Assembly (NCBI GenBank): GCA_021836125.1
Contig: JAKBJF010000004.1
Location: forward strand, 1 to 51,851
Source: Nanobdellota archaeon
GTDB lineage: Archaea > Nanobdellota > Nanobdellia > Parvarchaeales > Parvarchaeaceae
DNA length: 51,851 bases
Direction: 5' to 3'
Shown: one piece after another, positions 1 to 7,106 of the stretch
Position numbering within the stretch: the stretch's first letter is position 1
Layout of the letters: each line of letters begins with the position of its first letter
The notes under the pieces: generated by a model
The model's database searches: none
Told to the model about the DNA's origin: nothing
Seen by the model: the letters and a program-made list of their open reading frames with translations, nothing else
Program-made: the position numbers and the translations under genes

Positions 1-436
1 TAAACGTTTTCTCTAAATCAGATACTGGATAATAAAATTGCTCCCCTTTTTCCATTGTATAACCAAAAAATAAACGCCGCGGCAATCTGAACACAGAGAT
101 GTTCATGCCCATCGATTTCCTTTGCCCGGTCCTAACAATGCGAGTTGTTAATATGACTCTGTTCGCGCGTTCCTCCCATATGTTATGGTATGATAATGCA
201 TCGGCAAGACCATAATAAAAGGGAGAGAACGCAAACCCTATCACTTCGGTACTGCCGTGTATCGTGTATACTCCTTTAGCGACCCTAAAAATCTTTTTTC
301 CGTGGATAAGATTTTGTATGAATCTTTTGGAGTATGTTTTACCTGCTTTGTTATAGCACAGAAAACGTTCTGCATCTTTCATAGTGAAAATCGGTGTGCC
401 AAAGAAATGCTTTAAGAAAATATCAACGTATTTCAT
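1..436 (-). CDS. AbiEi-like antitoxin / transcriptional regulator, C-terminus cut by window edge
   Basis: I translated this reading frame directly. It begins with an ATG at 434-436 (MKYVDIFLKHFFG) and stays open to base 1, giving 145 residues with the C-terminus outside the window. An N-terminal winged-helix-like part (FTMKDAERFL, then KIFRVAKGVYTI) is followed by the AbiEi-type core: AFSPFYYGLADALSYHNIWEE, a strand ending in TTRIVRT, then RLFFGY and a terminal SDLEKTF. AbiEi proteins are cognate antitoxins of AbiEii nucleotidyltransferase toxins and repress their own operon. The start overlaps the end of the upstream toxin gene by 14 nt, so translation is probably coupled. Toxin before antitoxin is the reverse of the usual abiE order. 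The family assignment comes from pattern recognition. Confidence 0.8.
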   Translation of the reverse strand, partial: MKYVDIFLKHFFGTPIFTMKDAERFLCYNKAGKTYSKRFIQNLIHGKKIFRVAKGVYTIHGSTEVIGFAFSPFYYGLADALSYHNIWEERANRVILTTRIVRTGQRKSMGMNISVFRLPRRLFFGYTMEKGEQFYYPVSDLEKTF

Positions 437-1076
437 AATGCCTTTTTATGTAGTCTAAAATTTCATTGAAACTCGGTATCAGTCCGTCGTAGACCAGTTG
501 CGATAAAGTGTTTTCATCTACAGGGCGCTTTATTCCGCGCAAAAATCTTGTAATATCAGAACTGGTCTCATTTACGTTCGCAATATGCGCAAGAATAAAA
601 AGGTCATACATGTCTTTTATAGCCTTGCGTGAATTGTAAGCGTCTATTTTTTCGGTAATTAGCGATTCTGGCGACAATGAGAAGATATCAGTCCGCGAAC
701 CGTCCACTTTGGTGTAAGTAGCTATAATCCTATCTACAACGCGCTTTTGGCAGAATTCTAGTGTTATAAAAGCCTTGCCATTTGATACTACATAATAAGA
801 TATTGGTCTTGCGCCTTTGCGCACCTTTGTATTCTTAATCGTAAGACCATACCTTCTTAGATTGTTTACGCTCTTGATTGCCACACCTATAGATTTAGCA
901 TAAATGTCTAAATCATATGAGAATCTCTTTCCTCCGTAGCATCTCCAAATTGAGGTCCCTCCATGAAAAGTAAACTTATTATCCACCGAGTATAATCTCG
1001 AAATGACTTCATCTTGAAGTCTTGCAATCTCTAAATAGTCCTTGTTTTTTAACAGCATTTCCAATGGCAAATCCAT
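423..1076 (-). CDS. AbiEii/AbiGii-family nucleotidyltransferase toxin
   Basis: A 217-residue protein with the nucleotidyltransferase signature of the AbiEii family: HGGTSIWR (residues 38-45), then RFSYDLDIY with the metal-binding aspartates D55 and D57. Later comes the conserved helix SLITEKIDAYNSRKAIKDMYDLFIL with its Lys and Asp. Family members are type IV toxins that transfer nucleotides; some add pyrimidines to tRNA acceptor ends. The gene is promoter-proximal. A TATA-like box lies about 25 nt upstream of its ATG, and a perfect inverted repeat lies just beyond. It overlaps the AbiEi-like gene by 14 nt. The family call is firm; the actual substrate is unknown. Confidence 0.88.
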   Translation of the reverse strand: MDLPLEMLLKNKDYLEIARLQDEVISRLYSVDNKFTFHGGTSIWRCYGGKRFSYDLDIYAKSIGVAIKSVNNLRRYGLTIKNTKVRKGARPISYYVVSNGKAFITLEFCQKRVVDRIIATYTKVDGSRTDIFSLSPESLITEKIDAYNSRKAIKDMYDLFILAHIANVNETSSDITRFLRGIKRPVDENTLSQLVYDGLIPSFNEILDYIKRHYEIR

Positions 1077-1096
1077 GCGGTGTAAACGCAGTGCAA

Positions 1097-1105
1097 GTAT
1101 ATAAA
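1097..1105 (-). promoter_or_regulatory. TATA box of the abiE-like operon
   Basis: Read on the minus strand this is GTTTATATAC-like. It is centred about 25 nt from the toxin ATG at 1076, so the predicted transcript starts at or within a base or two of the start codon (leaderless). Confidence 0.6.
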
Positions 1106-1108
1106 CCT

Positions 1109-1130
1109 AAGTAACAATAATTTGTTACTT
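1109..1130. promoter_or_regulatory. Inverted repeat, probable operator of the toxin-antitoxin operon
   Basis: There are two perfect 9-bp arms, AAGTAACAA and TTGTTACTT, separated by TAAT. The repeat sits immediately upstream of the TATA box, overlapping the place where the BRE/TFB contacts would be. AbiEi proteins are known to bind inverted repeats at their own promoter, so autoregulation is a natural inference. No binding is shown by the sequence itself. Confidence 0.6.
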
Positions 1131-1231
1131 TAGTTAAAATACGTGAACTGGCTCAACGTTAAGCGCATTCAAACGCTTCGTAAGTCATTTAAAGACTATT
1201 AAAACACTAGACCTATTAGAATATCCCAAAA

Positions 1232-1828
1232 TCAATATAGGGTTCTAAATACGCTTTTTCTTTTCGTGGTCTCTAGGCTAAGGAAACCTATCGCTGCCAA
1301 AAACGTGCCAATAGCACATACTGCGAACGCCGCAGCCAGTATGTAAACGGTATAATTATCCAGATACAACAAGGATATGACCACCAGCACTGCGCCGAGA
1401 ATGTTGAAAGTCGATAACCTGAGAAAACCGTCCTTGAAGATCCTTTTTAGCGAAAGGAATTCCATCGTCGAGTACGCCAACCACATAGCGAGTATCGCTA
1501 TTACGTTTATTATGTGCGCCAGATTCGATAACGAAGGTATATTGACTGCATACTGCAAAAGACCGGAAAACGCATAGACCATCAGTACTCCCAGGATAAT
1601 CACCGCGCCGCCCGTTATGAAATAAAATCTCTTCATAGCAGCCTTTCCGAATTCCATCCACGCGACGCCGCGCAACATTATGCCGGCTACAAACAAGGGC
1701 ACTATCAGTATGAAAAAAGGGGATATCTCTATGGATATCGAGTACTGTACGAAGAATAACGACAGCATAACAAGGACGATAGTCGAGAGCAGGAAACCGG
1801 CGGTGCCTAAAATATTGTATATTTCCAT
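1232..1828 (-). CDS. Six-helix membrane protein of unknown function
   Basis: A 198-residue, strongly hydrophobic protein with about six membrane spans (roughly residues 8-30, 35-52, 68-90, 102-122, 140-158 and 161-184) and a short basic tail (ETTKRKSVFRTLY). I do not recognise a family. It begins two bases after the stop of the PH-domain gene upstream on the same strand, so the two are almost certainly one operon. They may act together at the membrane, but nothing in the sequence gives a reaction. Confidence 0.75.
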   Translation of the reverse strand: MEIYNILGTAGFLLSTIVLVMLSLFFVQYSISIEISPFFILIVPLFVAGIMLRGVAWMEFGKAAMKRFYFITGGAVIILGVLMVYAFSGLLQYAVNIPSLSNLAHIINVIAILAMWLAYSTMEFLSLKRIFKDGFLRLSTFNILGAVLVVISLLYLDNYTVYILAAAFAVCAIGTFLAAIGFLSLETTKRKSVFRTLY

Positions 1829-1830
1829 CC

Positions 1831-2412
1831 TTACTGTGCCTTGTTATCGGAGACTTCCTTTATGTCCTCGGGCTTCAGGACCAGCTTAAGCATGCTGTTC
1901 TGGAAGGATTCCGGTTTCGGCACACCATAGAAGATTATCTGTGATTTTCCTTCTTCTTCAGGGCGGATTATCACTTTCCCTACGCCCAACATACGTTCAA
2001 GCAGGCCTATGTCCACTGAAACATCCGATATGGTCTTGGGTACTATTATGTTAAGGTCTTTGACCAGGATACCGTGTCTTTCTATTACACGTAGGTTTGT
2101 CACGAAGTACCTGTGGAAATAAGAATGAAGTTCTGCATAAGCTACGAAGAGAAGCCCAATTACATCAAGAAGAGTCGCTATACCTGGCAGATCCGATATC
2201 AGGGGTATCTGAGGTATCCCAAGGAGAAAAAGGAACCGCCCTACCGTGCTCGAGTAACCTGGGAAAACGAAAAAGTTAGAATACGAGTTCAAAAAAACAA
2301 ATACGGAAATCGCAATGAAGACAAGCCCAGCCCAAAATTTTCCAGTTACGAGGACAGAAGGCCTGCAATAGTCGATTATCTTCTCGCCCGGCATCGGGTC
2401 GAAATCTGTCAT
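1831..2412 (-). CDS. Membrane-anchored bacterial-type PH-domain protein (YdbS/bPH2-like)
   Basis: The protein is 193 residues. The N-terminal half holds membrane segments at about residues 25-45 and 60-95. The C-terminal half (YFVTNLRVIERHGILVKD followed by VPKTISDVSVDIGLLERMLG) matches the bacterial-type PH domain of YdbS-like proteins, where a strand pair with TN.R....G is followed by a helix with GLLER.LG. These domains occur on small membrane proteins of unclear function, often in pairs or beside other membrane proteins. It is the first gene of a two-gene operon that diverges from the unknown gene at 2463. Confidence 0.78.
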   Translation of the reverse strand: MTDFDPMPGEKIIDYCRPSVLVTGKFWAGLVFIAISVFVFLNSYSNFFVFPGYSSTVGRFLFLLGIPQIPLISDLPGIATLLDVIGLLFVAYAELHSYFHRYFVTNLRVIERHGILVKDLNIIVPKTISDVSVDIGLLERMLGVGKVIIRPEEEGKSQIIFYGVPKPESFQNSMLKLVLKPEDIKEVSDNKAQ

Positions 2413-2433
2413 ATATTAATATAGCAAAGTCAG

Positions 2434-2447
2434 GGTTATATATTAAT
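2434..2447. promoter_or_regulatory. Near-palindromic TATA box probably shared by two divergent genes
   Basis: The core TTATATATTAA reads as a TATA box on both strands. Its centre lies about 22 nt before the ATG at 2463 (+) and about 29 nt before the ATG at 2412 (-), both fitting leaderless or very short-leader transcripts. No second good TATA box serves the plus-strand gene. Confidence 0.5.
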
Positions 2448-2462
2448 TGTGCCACTAATTAA

Positions 2463-3059
2463 ATGTCAAAAATGGAAAAGAATAACATAGATCTTTCGGA
2501 TTTAGTCGGAAAACTCTATGAAAAAGACATAACAAACGAACTGGAAAGCTTCATAGAGAAGGACTTGGAAATAGCCGCCGGGTTTGCCATATTCGGACAG
2601 CAAGTACCGTTGATTCATCTTGAGCAGCATTCTAGACCATACATAGAATACAGGCGCGAAGGAATAATACACAGACGGCTTAGGCCATATCTCATACTTC
2701 CTTATCTTGAAAGGAACTTTAAGCTTACCGGTTTGGATTATACGATAAATAGCGCAAACAACAGAGAAGAAGTGGTCACGACCGAAGACATCGAGCAGTT
2801 ACAGATTATGCGCAGCGTCGCGGATATCGGCGGAACCGACGGAGCCACTACCCTGCTTGTTAACGAACCGCTCCATAGCGCAAGGGACGTCGAAAGACTA
2901 TTCCCGGAGTTCACAAGTAATAACGTAGAAGTAACACTGATAGTCGACATGAAAGAAAAAAAGGACAGCTTTTCGCCACAAACCACCGCTATCCCGCTGC
3001 CGATGAACGCTACAAGGGTGAGTGCAGTCATAAATACGCGGATAGAATACCGCGTGTGA
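2463..3059 (+). CDS. Hypothetical soluble protein
   Basis: A 198-residue soluble protein with no family that I recognise. It starts with a charged helix-rich part (residues 1-45), then a region rich in RR and PYL motifs (HSRPYIEYRREGIIHRRL), then an alternating beta-like C-terminal half. No signal peptide, membrane span or cysteine motif is visible. The TATA box lies 22 nt upstream of the ATG, shared with the divergent PH-domain operon, and codon use looks like the neighbours', so I take it as real. It is followed after 34 nt by dph6, which has its own TATA-like box. Confidence 0.72.
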   Translation: MSKMEKNNIDLSDLVGKLYEKDITNELESFIEKDLEIAAGFAIFGQQVPLIHLEQHSRPYIEYRREGIIHRRLRPYLILPYLERNFKLTGLDYTINSANNREEVVTTEDIEQLQIMRSVADIGGTDGATTLLVNEPLHSARDVERLFPEFTSNNVEVTLIVDMKEKKDSFSPQTTAIPLPMNATRVSAVINTRIEYRV

Positions 3060-3093
3060 AGCTTTTAATAAATAAAATTAACAAAAAATCAGA

Positions 3094-3774
3094 ATGAAAC
3101 TCGCATCTTTATTCACTGGAGGAAAGGATTCGACCTATTCGCTTTTTCTGGCGTCGAAAGAGAATGAGATATCGTGCCTGATCAATGCCGTGTCACGCAA
3201 CCAGGATTCATACATGTTCCACACCGTCGGAAGCAACATCGTAGAACTGCAGGCGAAAGCGCTTGGTCTGCCGTTGGAACGCTTTTCCACCAAAGGAGAA
3301 AAGGAGAAGGAGCTGGATGATCTTTTTGCGTGCCTGGAGAGAATAAAGAGAAAATACGGCATAGAGGGAGTGGTCAGCGGCGCACTCGCAAGCAAGTACC
3401 AGGCAGACAGGATAAAATCCCTGCTCGACAGGCTCGGTCTGGTGTCAGTAAATCCGCTCTGGAATTCCGATGTTTACAGCTACCTCAAAGCTTTCATAGG
3501 CGACGGGTTCAAAGCGATAATAATATCGGTGTCCGCCGACGGCATGGACAGCGGATGGCTTGGTGAAGAGATAAACACCGAGAATCTGGACAAGCTGAAG
3601 GAACTGAGCGAAAGATACGGTTTCCACCTGGGCTTTGAGGGCGGCGAAGCGGAGAGCTGCGTTATCGATGGTCCGATTTTTAAGCAGAGAATTTCGATAG
3701 ACTCTTACAAGAAGATAAACGACGGCGGTAAACATTATCTTCTTATAGACAGCGCTACCTTAGTGAACAAATGA
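3094..3774 (+). CDS. dph6: Diphthine--ammonia ligase (Dph6 family)
   Basis: A 226-residue enzyme of the PP-loop ATP pyrophosphatase superfamily. The PP-loop is at the N-terminus (SLFTGGKDSTYSLFLA, residues 5-20). The C-terminal part has the family motif GEGGEAESCVIDGPIFK-like FEGGEAESCVIDGPIF. Dph6 amidates diphthine to diphthamide on elongation factor 2. The diphthine synthase that makes its substrate is also in this window (50225-50959). A TATA-like box (TTTTAATAAATAAAA, about 3063-3076) puts transcription start close to the ATG. Its TGA stop abuts the stop codon of the convergent kinase gene with no spacer. Confidence 0.9.
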   Translation: MKLASLFTGGKDSTYSLFLASKENEISCLINAVSRNQDSYMFHTVGSNIVELQAKALGLPLERFSTKGEKEKELDDLFACLERIKRKYGIEGVVSGALASKYQADRIKSLLDRLGLVSVNPLWNSDVYSYLKAFIGDGFKAIIISVSADGMDSGWLGEEINTENLDKLKELSERYGFHLGFEGGEAESCVIDGPIFKQRISIDSYKKINDGGKHYLLIDSATLVNK

Positions 3775-4350
3775 TCAAAATCGGACGTTGTTTTCCGTCA
3801 GGATCTTTTCAAGGCTTTTTATCAGCTTTTTGGACTCGTTCCTGCCGTTATTGAGCCGGAAGTCGGAAATCTTCCGTGTGCTTTTCAAGTCATATCTTTC
3901 CTGTTGTGCAGTGTCCTGCTTCAGGAAATCCGAATAAGAATCAGGAACGTCCTCGCGTTTTCTTGAGATCAGCCTTTTGTATCTTATCTTCCTCGGAGCG
4001 TCAACGAATATGTTCACAAAATCTCCGTCAAGCTTTTTCTTATAGAACATCGCGTCGTTTGGATAGCGTATTCCCGGCACGACTATCTTGTCCTTCTTTG
4101 AGGAAATAATCTTTTTGTAGCACAGCTCCATCACAAAGTCCTTCCCGTATTTTTCGATGTATCCCTTGGTAAGCTTCTCTTGCGCTTCGCGGGTTATCTT
4201 CGCGCCGGCCCTTTTCATTATTTCTCGAGTTATATCTCCAGGAGATACTTTGTAGAAACCGTATTTATCGACAAGGATGTCTGCGATGTAATCCTTTCCG
4301 CCGCCGATGAATGCAGACACGCCGACTACGAAAACCCTTCTCTTGCTCAT
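3775..4350 (-). CDS. P-loop nucleotide kinase, dNMP-kinase / UPF0200-like
   Basis: A 191-residue P-loop protein. The loop reads AFIGGGKDYIADIL. It has GKD as in deoxynucleoside monophosphate kinases rather than GK[ST], and Ala replaces the first glycine. The downstream strand VVPGIRYPNDAMFYKK matches the D/G-R-x-P-N-E element of those kinases and of the archaeal UPF0200 group. A lid-like basic segment (RYKRLISRKRED) follows. It probably phosphorylates a nucleotide or related small molecule. The exact substrate cannot be read from the sequence, and a dephospho-CoA-kinase-like role is the main alternative. It lies downstream of fttA on the same strand. Confidence 0.7.
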   Translation of the reverse strand: MSKRRVFVVGVSAFIGGGKDYIADILVDKYGFYKVSPGDITREIMKRAGAKITREAQEKLTKGYIEKYGKDFVMELCYKKIISSKKDKIVVPGIRYPNDAMFYKKKLDGDFVNIFVDAPRKIRYKRLISRKREDVPDSYSDFLKQDTAQQERYDLKSTRKISDFRLNNGRNESKKLIKSLEKILTENNVRF

Positions 4351-4381
4351 AGTCTGTATAAAAAAGCTGTGAATAAATGTC

Positions 4382-6271
4382 TTACTTGAGTCTTACCGCG
4401 TCCAGCACGTGCGGAGCAAGAACTTCCGCCCGGAATCTTTTCCTAGTGTATCTTGAGAATTCTATTATCTTGCTCTCTTCGCCGTGTGCGAGTATTATTT
4501 TTCTTGGTTTTGGCCTTATGTCGTTCAGGAACCTTTCCAGCTGTCTTCTGTCCGAGTGGCCGGAGAACCCGTCGATGGAGAAGACAAGCGAGTTAACGTG
4601 GAAATGTTTGTAGTTTCCGTTGACTTCTATGTCCACTTCTCTTCCGCCGTTTTTAAGCGTCCTTCCAAGAGTTCCTTCGCCCTGATAGGAAACAAGGACG
4701 ATGGAGTTTCTCTCGTCCTCGCAGAGATTCGCGAAGTAGTATACGGCAGGGCCCGCATTAAGCATGCCGGAAGTCGCGAGTATGACTGCCGGACCGCCCT
4801 CGAGTATCTGTTTTCTCTCCTCTTCACTTACTACGTGCTTGAAAGAGGGAGATATGAACGGATTGTTGTTGTATTCTATTATCCTTTTCTTCGTTTCGCT
4901 GTTCATCATCTCGGGATAGGCAGTGTATATAGCGGTCACGTCCCAAAGCATTCCGTCAACTACTACCGGCACTTCTGGCGAAAGCCCCAGTCGGCTCCAT
5001 TCTTCCATCAATAGCATGAGTTCTTGTGCTCTTCCGACCCCCAAAACCGGAACTAGCACTTTTCCTCCGTTAGACAGTGTCTTGTTGACTATGTCCATAA
5101 AGAACTGTTCGGCTTCTTCGCGTGACGGCTGTTCGTCGTTATCGCCGCCATAGGTGTTTTCCATGACCAGCGCTTCGACTCTGTCAAAAATATTGTCCGC
5201 ACGGTTAAGGGTTTTTGAGTTCGCATACTTGAAATCGCCGGTGTACAGCAGGTTATAGAATCCGTTGCCTATGTTAAGATGGACCATTCCCGAGCCGAGT
5301 ATGTGACCGGCGTTGTGCATCGTTAGCCTGAAATCCGGCGTTATGTCCGTGACTTCGCGGTATGAGAGTCCTATGGAATATTTTAGCATCTCCTTTATGT
5401 CGTCTATGTCAAACAGCATCTTCGTGTTGTTTCTGTTGGCGACGTTTATGTAATCAAGGTGAAGAAGCGTCATAACGTCTCGCGTCGGATACGTAGAATA
5501 TACCGGGCCTTTGTATCCATACTTGTATAACACCGGCAGGAAACCGCAATGGTCAAGATGACTATGGCTTATTACTACTGCATCCAGTTTGCTTATGTTG
5601 AACTCCGGCGCATCCAGTCTGGGGGCAAAATCCTTGCTGTTGCTTACGTCGACTCCGCAGTCCAAAAGCACGCTGCTTATCGGCGTCTGTATTAGCATAG
5701 CAGATCTTCCGACGTGTCTGAAACCTCCTAAGGCGCTCAGCCTGACCCAGTATTTTTCGTTAACGTCTACCTTGGAGCCGTATATCTTTTCGCCTATAGA
5801 ATTGAGCAGCTTTCTCCTGAATGTCGAATTTGTGTACAACATTTCTCGTATCGCTCTTACTATGTCAGATTTTATCAGCGGATACCTTGAACAGGTGACA
5901 GACCATCCAGTCGCGCTTTTTATTTCGTTTACTATCTCTTTTTCTCGGGTGATTATCAACTCAGGCCTCAGGGCCTCAAGCGATACAAGGCTCCTGTCCT
6001 CGTCAAACCAGATTTCTTTTAGCCCTGCCTTTTCCGGTATTATCCTGTTGATTTCCTTTTTCGCTTCCTTCTCTTCGCTTATGAGGGATGGATCAAGCCT
6101 TACTTCTATTCTCTTCTTTTCTTTGTTGACTAGGTTTCTTACAAGTTCCGTGCTGTTCAGGAAAAAATCGCGGTTCTTGGTGTATAGTATTATGTTCGAT
6201 ACCTCGAAATTTATGTCCTCTACAAGGGATTTATCATTTATCTCCTCTAAAATCGATTTCTTTATTTCCAC
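4382..6271 (-). CDS. fttA: Beta-CASP ribonuclease aCPSF1 / FttA (transcription termination factor)
   Basis: The length of 629 residues is typical of the family. The N-terminal ~140 residues carry the KH-type RNA-binding domains found only in archaeal aCPSF1. The metallo-beta-lactamase core has HSHLDHCGFLP (about residues 234-244) and later zinc ligands (HNAGHILGS, YTGDFKY). The beta-CASP part has TSGMLNAGPAVYY and a C-terminal GFSGHSDRRQLERF plus LAHGEESK. FttA is a 5'-3' exo/endonuclease that terminates transcription in archaea. It stands 28 nt downstream of proteasome beta and may be transcribed with it. Confidence 0.95.
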   Translation of the reverse strand: MEIKKSILEEINDKSLVEDINFEVSNIILYTKNRDFFLNSTELVRNLVNKEKKRIEVRLDPSLISEEKEAKKEINRIIPEKAGLKEIWFDEDRSLVSLEALRPELIITREKEIVNEIKSATGWSVTCSRYPLIKSDIVRAIREMLYTNSTFRRKLLNSIGEKIYGSKVDVNEKYWVRLSALGGFRHVGRSAMLIQTPISSVLLDCGVDVSNSKDFAPRLDAPEFNISKLDAVVISHSHLDHCGFLPVLYKYGYKGPVYSTYPTRDVMTLLHLDYINVANRNNTKMLFDIDDIKEMLKYSIGLSYREVTDITPDFRLTMHNAGHILGSGMVHLNIGNGFYNLLYTGDFKYANSKTLNRADNIFDRVEALVMENTYGGDNDEQPSREEAEQFFMDIVNKTLSNGGKVLVPVLGVGRAQELMLLMEEWSRLGLSPEVPVVVDGMLWDVTAIYTAYPEMMNSETKKRIIEYNNNPFISPSFKHVVSEEERKQILEGGPAVILATSGMLNAGPAVYYFANLCEDERNSIVLVSYQGEGTLGRTLKNGGREVDIEVNGNYKHFHVNSLVFSIDGFSGHSDRRQLERFLNDIRPKPRKIILAHGEESKIIEFSRYTRKRFRAEVLAPHVLDAVRLK

Positions 6272-6299
6272 AATTTTCCTTCAAAGAAATTATCGTTAT

Positions 6300-6920
6300 C
6301 TATTGTGTAGATATGATTTTCTGTATTTCTTCCTGTGTGAGTCTCTTGTATCCTTTTTTGTTTATCACAGCTATATCAACCGCTTCTCCGGTATAAGTAT
6401 CTCGTTTTATTGACGTGTATACTGCTTTGTAAGCAAGTTTTATTGCGTCTTCCTCTTCCATGTCATCTTTATAATCCGCTTCTAGCACACCGAGTGCGAA
6501 TACGCCACCGCTTCCAGTCACGGTAAATCTATCGGCCATTTGTGAACCGACTTCGTCAAGCTCGTAAACTTGCGGTTTTGTGTCGAACCCGCCGAGTATG
6601 AATCCCCCTAAGAACGGGTTCATCGACATCCTCCCGTTGAACAGTATCGTGCTCAGAAGTCCTACTATGGCCTGGGTGCTCATCTTCATCCCTGAACGCA
6701 TCTCATGAAGCGCGATTTCAGCGCGCATTATCCTTACAACGGCCTGCACATCGCCGACGAGACCGGCTATGGTTATCCCGGCGCCATCGCTTAACTGGTG
6801 TACTTTATCTATGTTCTTGTGCGCAACAATATTGCCGGCAGTGGCCCTCTTATCGGCAGCGAGTATTACACCGCCCTTATAGACCAAGCCTATCGTTGTA
6901 GTGCCAGTTTTTGTCTCCAT
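6300..6920 (-). CDS. psmB: Proteasome beta subunit, catalytic
   Basis: The mature N-terminus is visible as TKTG/TTTIG. Cleavage would leave Thr1, with Asp17 (AADKRATAGN) and Lys33 at the spacing of active beta subunits. I choose the ATG at 6920 (propeptide METKTG). The frame extends to a TTG at 6950, but a TATA box on this strand at 6965-6973 predicts a transcript start near 6943, downstream of that TTG. The ATG gives 206 residues, close to other archaeal PsmB proteins. It forms the proteolytic inner rings of the 20S proteasome with an alpha subunit not encoded here. Confidence 0.95.
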   Translation of the reverse strand: METKTGTTTIGLVYKGGVILAADKRATAGNIVAHKNIDKVHQLSDGAGITIAGLVGDVQAVVRIMRAEIALHEMRSGMKMSTQAIVGLLSTILFNGRMSMNPFLGGFILGGFDTKPQVYELDEVGSQMADRFTVTGSGGVFALGVLEADYKDDMEEEDAIKLAYKAVYTSIKRDTYTGEAVDIAVINKKGYKRLTQEEIQKIISTQ

Positions 6921-6964
6921 ATTATTCTTTATAGAACTCTTACTTATCAATATGGATATTTTAA

Positions 6965-6973
6965 TGTATAAAA
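6965..6973 (-). promoter_or_regulatory. TATA box of psmB
   Basis: The minus strand reads TTTTATACA. Its centre is about 49 nt from the ATG at 6920 and only 19 nt from the upstream TTG at 6950, which supports the ATG start with a leader of some 20 nt. Confidence 0.5.
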
Positions 6974-7106
6974 GCCTTTCTTTTTGCAGTATGAGTCAAC
7001 ATTGGCTGGCACATGGCGGTCGTTAGTTACTTAAAGACTTAGATTTTTAATGTATGAACTTTAATCCCGCAAAAAGTATTAAACGTTTTAAGTCAATATA
7101 TATGCT

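Noticed and set aside
5589-6413. 274-codon plus-strand open frame opposite fttA
   Set aside because: Antisense shadow of the KH and beta-lactamase domains; Ser/Leu-rich with no motif.
6921-6950. TTG start extending psmB by ten residues
   Set aside because: It lies upstream of the transcription start expected from the TATA box at 6965-6973, and the added residues are not like known propeptides.
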